DNA from: Alphaproteobacteria bacterium
Lineage (GTDB): Bacteria; Pseudomonadota; Alphaproteobacteria; Rhodobacterales; Rhodobacteraceae
Direction: 5' to 3'
Assembly: GCA_030425945.1 (NCBI GenBank)
Contig: JAUHZL010000125.1
Span: 1-7,891, forward strand
Length of the DNA stretch: 7,891 nt
Shown here in pieces: positions 1 through 5,640 of the stretch. The notes beneath the pieces were generated by a model that saw nothing but the letters and a program-made list of their open reading frames with translations, did not search any database and had not been told where the DNA came from. The translations under genes were made by a program, and so were the position numbers. Every line of letters starts with the position of its first letter. The stretch's first letter is position 1.

Positions 1-522
1 TTTCTCGGGCGCGAGGCCGCGGCCGCCACGGCCGCCGTGCAGCCCTACGTCCTGCCGGAGCAGTGGCGCCGCGCCGATGTGAAGATCCAGGGCGGTTACG
101 AGGTCGGCGCGATCTACGTCTTCAGCGACTACTTCTTCCTGTACTACGTGACCGGCCCCGAGACCGCGATCCGCTACGGTGTCGGCGTCGGGGAAGAGGG
201 GCGCCAGTTCAAGGGGACGGCCACCATCCAGCGCAAGGTCGAATGGCCCTCGTGGACCCCGACCGCGAACATGATCCGCCGCCGCCCGGACCTGTATCTC
301 GAGCACGCGGCGGGGATGCCCGGCGGTCCGAACAACCCGCTCGGCGCGCGGGCGATGTATCTCTACCGCGGCGGCCGGGACACGATGTACCGCATCCACG
401 GCACCCCGGCGCCGCAGTCGGTCGGCCAGGCGATCTCGAACGGCTGCATCCGCATGGTGAACCCGCATGTCGAGGAACTCTACGAGATGGTGCCGATCGG
501 AACGCGGGTTCACGTCGCCTGA
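1..522 (+). CDS. L,D-transpeptidase (YkuD family), 3' part
   Basis: Periplasmic cysteine transpeptidase of the YkuD family, which forms 3-3 cross-links in peptidoglycan or attaches proteins to it. The reading frame is open from base 1, so the gene begins outside the window; 173 residues are visible. The first visible residues (FLG, then an Ala-rich stretch) look like the tail of a Tat- or Sec-type signal peptide. The catalytic signature is intact near the C-terminus: an HGT motif at visible residues 133-135, then SNGCIRM at 146-152, with catalytic Cys149 and Arg151. The protein ends shortly after this, in IGTRVHVA, as is usual for single-domain members. A GTG at 37 is in frame but is unlikely to be the true start, because it would remove the apparent export signal. 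An intrinsic terminator follows 23 bp after the stop, so the gene is transcriptionally separate from the importer downstream. Family assignment is firm; the exact role (cross-linking or lipoprotein attachment) is not resolved. Confidence 0.9.
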   Translation, partial: FLGREAAAATAAVQPYVLPEQWRRADVKIQGGYEVGAIYVFSDYFFLYYVTGPETAIRYGVGVGEEGRQFKGTATIQRKVEWPSWTPTANMIRRRPDLYLEHAAGMPGGPNNPLGARAMYLYRGGRDTMYRIHGTPAPQSVGQAISNGCIRMVNPHVEELYEMVPIGTRVHVA

Positions 523-545
523 TCCTGCCTCGATCTGATGTGACC

Positions 546-566
546 GGGCCGCCACTCTGGCGGCCC
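546..566 (+). terminator. Intrinsic terminator of the L,D-transpeptidase gene
   Basis: An 8-bp G/C-rich stem (GGGCCGCC at 546-553 with GGCGGCCC at 559-566) is extended by an A-T pair at 554/558, leaving a 3-base loop. It is followed by TTTCTGTTATTT. It lies just past the stop codon and before the next leader. Confidence 0.8.
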
Positions 567-740
567 TTTCTGTTATTTGGGCAAATCCTGTGCGGGCGGC
601 TTAATTTCTGTGCGCTACGCTGCACCCCTGAAAGCCAGACCCGGGCCGCGATTGACCCTGCCGGATCACGCCCGCAAGGCTTGCCGCCAAGTCCGCTGCG
701 GCGTTCCGCGGCGGCTGGGTTCAACAAGGAGGTTCTGCCC
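567..740 (+). promoter_or_regulatory. Leader of the ABC importer operon, with hairpins and ribosome binding site
   Basis: This stretch lies between a terminator and the importer, so it should hold the operon promoter. The only AT-richer patch is 601-607 (TTAATTT). It sits 18 bp after TTGGGC (577-582) and is a weak candidate -10/-35 pair. Two secondary structures are visible. A long-range 7-bp pairing joins GCGGGCG (592-598) to CGCCCGC (669-675). A strong 9-bp hairpin pairs 693-701 with 706-714, with one G-T wobble and a CGTT loop; it has no T-run, so it is not a classical terminator. The Shine-Dalgarno AAGGAGG at 726-732 lies 8 bases before the GTG at 741 and decides that start. Promoter and regulatory roles are inferences. 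Confidence 0.35.
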
Positions 741-1751
741 GTGTTTGCACGTCTCACCCACGCGTTTGCCGCTTCGGTCCTGATGGCCGGTGCCGCGTCC
801 GCGCAGATGACCGACATTCCCTTCGCGCTCGACTGGAAGTTCGAAGGTCCGTCCGCCGCCTATTTCGCCGCGATCGACAACGGGCACTTCGCAGCCGAGG
901 GCCTGAATGTGACGATCGAGCCCGGCAACGGCTCGCGCGAGACCGTGACCAAGATCGCGACCGGCGCCTACCCGATCGGCTTCGGCGACATCAACTCGAT
1001 GATCACCTTCCTCGACGCCAACCCCGGCGCCCCGGTGACCGCGGTCATGATGATCTACGACAAGCCGCCCTTCGCCGTGGTGGGCCGCAAGTCGCTGGGC
1101 GTCGAAGCCCCGGCAGACCTGATGGGCAAGAAGCTGGGCGCGCCGCCGCCGGATGGCGCCTGGGCGCAGTTCCCGGCCTTTGCCGCGGTGAACAACCTCG
1201 ACATGGGCCAGATCACCGTCGAGCCGGTCGGCTTCCCGACCCGCGAGCCGATGCTGGCCGAAGGCCAGGTTGACGCGATCACCGGCTTCTCGTTCTCGTC
1301 CTACCTGAACCTCGTGCGCCTCGGCGTGCCGGAAGACGACATCTCGACGATCCTGATGGCGGACTACGGCCTCGACCTCTATGGCAACGCGATCATGGTG
1401 AACACCGAGTTCGCAGCGGCCAACCCGGAGGTCGTGACCGGCTTCCTGCGCGCCATCGCGCTGGGCTGGAAGGACGTCATCGCCGATCCGGCGGCCGGCA
1501 TCGCGATGATGATGGAGCGGAACCCGGCCGCCGACGCCGAGCTGGAGCAGCGCCGCCTGCAACTGGCGATCGATGCCAACGTGGTCACCGACTTCACCAA
1601 GGCCAACGGCCTCGGCAACATCGACGGCGAGCGGTTCGCGAACGGCCTGACGCAGCTGACCCAGAACTTCGAGTTCGCCAATGCGCCGACGCCGGACCTC
1701 TACTTCACCGACGCCTATCTGCCGACCGACGGCAGCCTGATGCTGCAGTAA
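741..1751 (+). CDS. ABC importer periplasmic binding protein, NMT1/ThiY-like
   Basis: A 336-residue solute-binding protein of the NMT1/THI5-like (SsuA/ThiY) fold, which delivers a small molecule to the ATPase and permease encoded next. The GTG start at 741 is chosen because a perfect AAGGAGG lies 8 bases upstream and because it places a Sec signal peptide at the N-terminus: hydrophobic residues 8-19, then ASA before Gln22, with cleavage expected after residue 21. The mature protein opens with the family pattern FALDWKFEGPSAAYFAA (28-44). This is followed by a GNGSRE segment (62-67) and GAYPIGFGDINS (75-86), both typical of the ligand cleft in this family. Length is normal. The Cys-rich signature of true THI5 synthases is absent, which supports a transport role. 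Thiamine pyrimidine precursors, taurine-like sulfonates and other N-containing compounds are all possible; no thiamine gene is present to choose between them. Confidence 0.88.
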   Translation: MFARLTHAFAASVLMAGAASAQMTDIPFALDWKFEGPSAAYFAAIDNGHFAAEGLNVTIEPGNGSRETVTKIATGAYPIGFGDINSMITFLDANPGAPVTAVMMIYDKPPFAVVGRKSLGVEAPADLMGKKLGAPPPDGAWAQFPAFAAVNNLDMGQITVEPVGFPTREPMLAEGQVDAITGFSFSSYLNLVRLGVPEDDISTILMADYGLDLYGNAIMVNTEFAAANPEVVTGFLRAIALGWKDVIADPAAGIAMMMERNPAADAELEQRRLQLAIDANVVTDFTKANGLGNIDGERFANGLTQLTQNFEFANAPTPDLYFTDAYLPTDGSLMLQ

Positions 1752-1768
1752 GGCAGACCTGAACCGGG

Positions 1769-1793
1769 AGGGCGGGTCCCAGCGGCCCGCCCT
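1769..1793 (+). terminator. Hairpin between binding-protein and ATPase genes (possible attenuator)
   Basis: An 8-bp perfect stem (AGGGCGGG 1769-1776 with CCCGCCCT 1786-1793) has a 9-base loop and is followed by TTTCCTTG. It lies 17 bp after the binding-protein stop and inside the presumed operon. It could act as a partial terminator or as a 3' stabiliser that raises binding-protein levels over the membrane components, an arrangement common in ABC importers. The U-run is short, so full termination is doubtful. Confidence 0.55.
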
Positions 1794-1820
1794 TTCCTTG
1801 CATGACTGACCGGGGGCCCC

Positions 1821-2630
1821 ATGACAGACGCCATCCAGATCGCCCTGCGTGGCGTGACCCATGCCTACAAGACCGACTCCGGGCCGCTGCCCGTCCTGCG
1901 CGACCTGAACATCGAGATTCCCGAGGGTGAATTCTGCGCCGTCGTCGGCCCGTCGGGCTGCGGCAAGTCCACCCTGACCCGCCTCATCGCGGGCCTGATG
2001 CGGGCCGATCAGGGCGACGTGATCCTGCACGGCGAAAAGGTGAAGGGGCCGAAGAACACCGTCGGCATGGCCTTCCAGAACCCGGTGCTGCTGGAATGGC
2101 GCACCATTCTCGACAACGTGCTGTTGCCGCTGGAGATCGTCCCGACCAAGCTGACCAAGGCCGAGCGCCGCGACCGGGCACGGGCGCTGCTCAAGCTGGT
2201 CGGCCTCGAGGGCTTCGAGGACAAGCGCCCCTCCGAGTTATCGGGCGGGATGCGCCAGCGCGCTTCGCTGTGCCGCGCGATCGTCCACAAGCCCGAAGTG
2301 CTGATCATGGACGAACCCTTCGGGGCGCTCGACGCCTTCACCCGCGAGGATCTCTGGCAGACGATGCACAACCTCCGCGAGGAGGAGCCGTTTACCTGCC
2401 TGCTCATCACCCATGACCTGCGCGAGTCGATCTTCCTCGCGGACGAGGTCGTGGTGCTGTCCGGCCGTCCCGCAACGGCCCAGTACAAGCTGCGCGTGAC
2501 CTTCGAGGGCAAGCGCAAGCTGGACGACCTCTACACCCAGAAGGCCACCGACATGCTGGCCATCCTGCGGCACCAGATCGAGATCGCGCAGGGGCGTGCC
2601 CCGGCGGACGAGCCGGAGGCCGCCGCATGA
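1821..2630 (+). CDS. ABC importer ATP-binding subunit (SsuB/TauB/ThiZ type)
   Basis: A 269-residue cytoplasmic ATPase that powers import with the permease encoded immediately downstream. All nucleotide-binding motifs are present in order: Walker A GPSGCGKST at 43-51, Q-loop Gln86 in MAFQNPVLLEW, ABC signature LSGGMRQ at 140-146, Walker B VLIMDE at 160-165, D-loop GALD at 168-171 and switch histidine His198 in ITHD. The MRQR form after LSGG and the FQNPVLL..R pattern are typical of the nitrate/sulfonate/taurine-type importer ATPases. The ATG at 1821 is used; a weak G-rich stretch (1811-1816) may serve as ribosome binding site. Another ATG at 1802 is out of frame. The stop overlaps the permease start (ATGA), implying translational coupling. 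The last 25 residues are Ala/Glu/Pro-rich and probably disordered. Confidence 0.93.
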   Translation: MTDAIQIALRGVTHAYKTDSGPLPVLRDLNIEIPEGEFCAVVGPSGCGKSTLTRLIAGLMRADQGDVILHGEKVKGPKNTVGMAFQNPVLLEWRTILDNVLLPLEIVPTKLTKAERRDRARALLKLVGLEGFEDKRPSELSGGMRQRASLCRAIVHKPEVLIMDEPFGALDAFTREDLWQTMHNLREEEPFTCLLITHDLRESIFLADEVVVLSGRPATAQYKLRVTFEGKRKLDDLYTQKATDMLAILRHQIEIAQGRAPADEPEAAA

Positions 2631-3394
2631 ACCGAACGGTCAAGAAGATCGTCGTCCCGACCATCGCCATCATCATCTTCCTGGCGCTCTGGGAGCTGCT
2701 GGTCTGGGCCAACGGCTGGCCGAACTACAAGATGGCCTCGCCCTCGGATCTGTGGCCGGCATTCTGGAAGTTCCGCTGGCTGTTCCTCGAATACAGCTGG
2801 GACACGCTGTGGCGCACGGTGGTCGGGCTGGGCCTGTCGATCGTCGTCGGCACGCTGATCGGCATGATCATGGGCTTCTCGCGCACCATGCGGGATGCGC
2901 TCTACCCGCTGCTCGTCGGCTTCAACGCGGTTCCCAAGGCGACGGTGGTGCCGATCATGGCGCTGATCTTCGTCGGCCAGCACGACTTCAACACCGTCAT
3001 GATGGCCTTCATGATCTCGTTCTTCCCGATCGCGGTCTCGGTCTCTATCGGCTTGTCGACGCTGGAACCGGAATACCGTGATATCCTGCGGTCCCTGGGT
3101 GCGTCGAAGTTCACCGTGTTCTGGAAGATCGCGCTGCCCAAGACGCTGCCCGAGTTCTTCGGCGCGCTGAAGGTCGCCGTGACGCTGGCGTTCATCGGGA
3201 CCAACCTGATGGAGATCGTCAGTCCGCATGGACGGGGCCTCGGGGCGCTCTTCGACTCGGGCAAGATCAGTTCGGACTATCCGCTGATGTTCGCGGTCCT
3301 GATCGCGCTGGCGATTCTCGGGATCCTGCTCTTCTACATCGTCGTGGCCCTCGAGCGCGTGTTCGCGGGATGGGCCGAGCGTCGCGAGACCTGA
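2627..3394 (+). CDS. ABC importer permease (SsuC/TauC/ThiX type)
   Basis: A 255-residue inner-membrane permease of the BPD_transp_1 family, forming the channel for the importer. Its start overlaps the ATPase stop by 4 bp. Hydrophobic segments lie at about 8-28, 62-83, 91-117, 123-144, 181-197 and 219-245, consistent with six membrane spans. The cytoplasmic coupling loop (EAA motif), which docks on the ATPase, is at about 149-172. It reads EYRDILRSLGAS followed by FWKIALP, with the conserved Gly and the closing Ala-Leu-Pro. Only one permease gene is present, so the complex probably uses a homodimer, as is usual in this subfamily. The C-terminus is short and charged (ERVFAGWAERRET). A strong terminator follows 20 bp after the stop, making this the last gene of the operon. 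Confidence 0.92.
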   Translation: MNRTVKKIVVPTIAIIIFLALWELLVWANGWPNYKMASPSDLWPAFWKFRWLFLEYSWDTLWRTVVGLGLSIVVGTLIGMIMGFSRTMRDALYPLLVGFNAVPKATVVPIMALIFVGQHDFNTVMMAFMISFFPIAVSVSIGLSTLEPEYRDILRSLGASKFTVFWKIALPKTLPEFFGALKVAVTLAFIGTNLMEIVSPHGRGLGALFDSGKISSDYPLMFAVLIALAILGILLFYIVVALERVFAGWAERRET

Positions 3395-3414
3395 GCGACC
3401 ATCAGGTCGGTTAC

Positions 3415-3442
3415 AGGGCCCGGGGTATCCCGGGCCTTTTTT
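3415..3442 (+). terminator. Intrinsic terminator of the ABC importer operon
   Basis: GGCCCGGG (3417-3424) pairs perfectly with CCCGGGCC (3429-3436) across a GTAT loop. The stem can be extended at its base by 3415-3416 with 3437-3438. Six consecutive T residues (3437-3442) follow, then CTTT. This is the clearest intrinsic terminator in the window and isolates the importer from the exopolysaccharide locus. Confidence 0.92.
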
Positions 3443-3745
3443 CTTTGGGAAATTTTGTGGCGGCCGGTCGGAATAGTGTCCGTCCCGACCGTCGAAAACC
3501 CGCACGCTTCCGCACTGTTTCCGTAACGGGATCAAGGGATTTCCCTGTTTCCGAAGGGGGATCCAGAAGTCCGAAGGCATAGGGGACTATCCCGATGGTC
3601 TCCACAATTATCCGAAAGTTGTCCTGATTGCGGCGGGTCTGCCCCAGACTCTGCCAACTCCGTCCAAATCCCACCGCGATCCGCCGCCAAACCCGTTCGC
3701 AACCAAGGGGAAATCCCCGTGTCGTTACGAGTGAAGAGGCAGAGC
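3443..3745 (+). promoter_or_regulatory. Gene-free leader upstream of the GDP-mannose dehydrogenase gene, with repeated elements
   Basis: About 300 bp with no credible gene; it is less GC-rich than the flanking genes. It should contain the promoter of the exopolysaccharide operon, but I cannot assign a convincing -35/-10 pair. Visible elements: a 6-bp inverted repeat CGGTCG (3465-3470) / CGACCG (3486-3491); two imperfect 22-bp direct repeats starting CTGTTTCCG at 3515-3536 and 3545-3566 (18 of 22 identical); and further copies of the CCGAA core at 3571 and 3612. Near the gene, AAGGGG (3705-3710) could serve a GTG start at 3719, while GAAGAGG (3733-3739) could serve the ATG at 3746. The AAGGGG is part of a small inverted repeat (3707-3711 with 3714-3718). 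Regulatory function is inferred only from position and repetition. Confidence 0.4.
3515..3566 (+). repeat. Pair of 22-bp imperfect direct repeats, candidate operator
   Basis: Copy 1 spans 3515-3536 and copy 2 spans 3545-3566. Both begin CTGTTTCCG and share 18 of 22 positions, including GGGATC near the end. Their 30-bp spacing is close to three helical turns. The position, 180-230 bp before the dehydrogenase start, suits a regulator binding site, but the regulator is unknown. Confidence 0.4.
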
Positions 3746-5158
3746 ATGTTGGACGGAACTACCCGGTTCGCACCGCACGTCGTCGCGACGGGCGCGCAGA
3801 CTTCCGTGTTCACGGTAATCGAGGCGAAGCCCTCGGTTTCGGTCGTCGGGCTTGGCTATGTCGGCGCGGTTTCGACGGCCTGCCTGAGCGACCTCGGCCA
3901 TCGGGTCATCGGCGTCGATCTCGATCCGGTGAAGGTCGGACAGATCGCCTCGGGCCGGTCCCCGATCCACGAGGCAGGCTTGGGGGACCTGCTGGCCGAG
4001 GGCGTCGCCGCGGGCCGCATCAGCGCCACCCATGACCTGGTCGACGCGGTGCGCGAGACCGATGTCACCTTCGTGTCGGTCGGCACGCCGACCGCGGCGG
4101 ACGGGGGCTGCGACTATTCCTACATCATCGCCGCGGCCGAGAAGATCGGCGAGGCGCTGCGTGACAAGGACGACTGGCACGTCGTCGTGATGCGCTGCTC
4201 GATCCCGCCGGGCACGACCATGCAGGTCATGGTGCCGGTGATCGAGCGCCTGTCCGGCAAGGTGTGCAGCCTCGACTTCGGCGTCTGCTTCAACCCTGAA
4301 TTCCTGCGCGAAGGCGTGGCCGTCTCGGACTTCCGCGCGCCGCCGAAGACCGTGATCGGGGCGACGGACGACCGCTCGGCCAACATCGTGGCGAAGATGT
4401 TCGCCCCGGTGGACGCGGCCCCGCTGCTGACCAGCATCGAGACCGCCGAGATGGTGAAATACGTCGACAACGTCTGGCACGCGACCAAGGTGACCTTCGC
4501 GAACGAGGTCGGCCGCCTGTGCAAGCCGCTGGGCGTGGACAGCCATGCGGTGATGGACATCTTCGTGCAGGACACGAAGCTGAACCTGTCGCCCTACTAC
4601 CTGAAGCCCGGCTTCGCGTTCGGCGGTTCCTGCCTGCCGAAGGAAGTCCGCGCCGTCGCGCATATCGCGGCGGGCGCGGGCGTGCACCTGCCGCTGATCG
4701 AGAACCTGACCCGTTCGAACCGGGTCCAGATCGAGACCGCCGCGGAGATGCTGCGCGAGACTGGTGCGACGAAGGTCGCGGTCCTGGGCCTCGCGTTCAA
4801 GCCCGGCACCGACGACCTGCGCGAAAGCCCGGTCCTCGACGTCATCGCCGACCTGATGGCGCGCGGGGTCGAGGTGCGGGCGCATGACATGGCGATCACC
4901 GCCGAGACCAATGTCTCGGGCCAGCTGGCCTATGTCCGGCATGCCGCGCCGGGTCTGACGCGCGTGGCCGACCACCTGCCCGAGCTTCTGGCCGACAGCG
5001 TCGACGAGGCGCTCGACGGGGCCGAGGCGGTGCTCGTCACCCATGCCAACGACACCTACCGCGCCGCGCTGGCTGACGCCCGCGTGCCGGTGATCGATGT
5101 CGTCCGCCTGTACGACGGCGCGGACAAGCCCCCGGTGCTGAACGGCATCGGCTGGTAA
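3746..5158 (+). CDS. algD: GDP-mannose 6-dehydrogenase (AlgD-like)
   Basis: A cytoplasmic NAD-dependent dehydrogenase that oxidises GDP-mannose to GDP-mannuronate, the committed precursor of alginate-type polymers. With the ATG at 3746 it has 470 residues. The N-terminal Rossmann domain opens with VVGLGYVG at 33-40. NPEFLREG is at 183-190, the catalytic-site Lys238 lies in EMVKYVDN, and the nucleophilic Cys296 lies in FGGSCLPK. The C-terminal nucleotide-binding domain holds FKPGTDDLRESP at 351-362. The segments NVWHATKVTFANEVG (242-256) and KLNLSPYYLKPGFAFGG (278-294), and the C-terminal GIGW, match AlgD rather than UDP-glucose dehydrogenases. Before the conserved core there are about 30 extra residues. 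Alternative starts are GTG 3719 (479 residues) and GTG 3806 (450 residues); 3746 is preferred for its ATG codon and the GAAGAGG 6 bases upstream. The isomerase gene follows 16 bp downstream. Substrate is inferred from family resemblance. Confidence 0.88.
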   Translation: MLDGTTRFAPHVVATGAQTSVFTVIEAKPSVSVVGLGYVGAVSTACLSDLGHRVIGVDLDPVKVGQIASGRSPIHEAGLGDLLAEGVAAGRISATHDLVDAVRETDVTFVSVGTPTAADGGCDYSYIIAAAEKIGEALRDKDDWHVVVMRCSIPPGTTMQVMVPVIERLSGKVCSLDFGVCFNPEFLREGVAVSDFRAPPKTVIGATDDRSANIVAKMFAPVDAAPLLTSIETAEMVKYVDNVWHATKVTFANEVGRLCKPLGVDSHAVMDIFVQDTKLNLSPYYLKPGFAFGGSCLPKEVRAVAHIAAGAGVHLPLIENLTRSNRVQIETAAEMLRETGATKVAVLGLAFKPGTDDLRESPVLDVIADLMARGVEVRAHDMAITAETNVSGQLAYVRHAAPGLTRVADHLPELLADSVDEALDGAEAVLVTHANDTYRAALADARVPVIDVVRLYDGADKPPVLNGIGW

Positions 5159-5174
5159 CGAGGAGGAGCCTGCC

Positions 5175-5576
5175 ATGAAGATCGACAAACCCGCCGTCTC
5201 TGCCGTTCCCGCGCTCCAGCCCGAGTACGAGGCGCGGCCCTGGGGCGACTTCCGCCAGCTCGACACCGGCGAGATGCACCAGGTCAAGCGGATCACGGTG
5301 CTGCCGGGCAAGCGCCTGTCGCTGCAATACCACCACCACCGGGCCGAGCACTGGATCGTGGTGGCGGGGAGCGCCGAGGTGACGGTGGGCGACCAGACCC
5401 GCCTGATCGGGCCGAAGGGCCATGTCTTCATCCCGCAGGGCGCGCTGCACCGGGTCGCGAACCCCGGCAAGGTGCCGCTGATCCTGATCGAGGTGCAGTA
5501 CGGCGGCTATCTCGGCGACGACGACATCGTCCGGGTCGAAGACGACTTCGGACGTCCTGAAACCTACAACCTCTAA
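5175..5576 (+). CDS. Stand-alone mannose-6-phosphate isomerase, type II cupin
   Basis: A 133-residue cupin equivalent to the C-terminal isomerase domain of AlgA/ManC/WbpW, interconverting fructose 6-phosphate and mannose 6-phosphate with a bound metal. Diagnostic motifs are all present: RPWG at 21-24, QVKRITVLPGKRLSLQYHHH at 36-55, RAEHWIVVAG at 56-65 with the metal-binding His/Glu cluster, PQGALHRVANPG at 87-98, and EVQYGGYLGDDDIVRVED at 106-123 followed by FGR. The N-terminal GDP-mannose pyrophosphorylase domain of the usual bifunctional enzyme is missing. The start is secure: ATG with AGGAGG 8 bases upstream, and little extra sequence before the domain. The gene sits 16 bp after the dehydrogenase stop, so the two are almost certainly cotranscribed. 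It supplies mannose 6-phosphate for the GDP-mannose that the dehydrogenase consumes. A phosphomannomutase and a pyrophosphorylase must be encoded elsewhere. Confidence 0.9.
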   Translation: MKIDKPAVSAVPALQPEYEARPWGDFRQLDTGEMHQVKRITVLPGKRLSLQYHHHRAEHWIVVAGSAEVTVGDQTRLIGPKGHVFIPQGALHRVANPGKVPLILIEVQYGGYLGDDDIVRVEDDFGRPETYNL

Positions 5577-5591
5577 CCTTTCATACGTGCC

Positions 5592-5613
5592 GGCAGGGGC
5601 TGCCACCCCTGCC
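5592..5613 (+). promoter_or_regulatory. Hairpin between isomerase and RTX genes
   Basis: GGCAGGGG (5592-5599) pairs perfectly with CCCCTGCC (5606-5613) around a 6-base loop. No T-run follows, so it is not a standard intrinsic terminator. It may stabilise or process the transcript and so set different levels for the enzyme genes and the RTX gene. Confidence 0.4.
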
Positions 5614-5640
5614 CACGCAGACCAGTAACGGAGATTACCA

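Noticed and set aside
625..680. Possible TPP riboswitch (CTGAAAG, then a GGATCACGCCCGC-like segment)
   Set aside because: The conserved GGGGTGC 5' element is missing, CTGAGA reads CTGAAA, and the TGATC part of the pyrophosphate-binding core is deleted. It is too degenerate to call without a covariance search.
63..740. Longer upstream extension of the binding-protein frame, back to position 63
   Set aside because: It would overlap the L,D-transpeptidase gene and run through its terminator, giving an Arg/Pro-rich nonsense N-terminus. The GTG at 741 has a perfect ribosome binding site and begins a signal peptide.
666..2030. Minus-strand open frame of 454 codons opposite the binding-protein gene
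   Set aside because: It has His/Arg/Gly-rich low-complexity composition with no family pattern, and it crosses two well-supported plus-strand genes. It is typical antisense frame openness in high-GC DNA.
3754..3780. GGAAC followed about 17 bases later by CGTC, resembling an EcfG general stress promoter
   Set aside because: It lies inside the likely coding region, the -10 element is CGTC rather than CGTT, and EcfG is not expected in most Rhodobacterales. A chance match is likely.
3725..5470. Minus-strand open frame of 581 codons opposite the dehydrogenase and isomerase genes
   Set aside because: Arg/His/Gly-rich translation without recognisable motifs; both sense genes are unmistakable.
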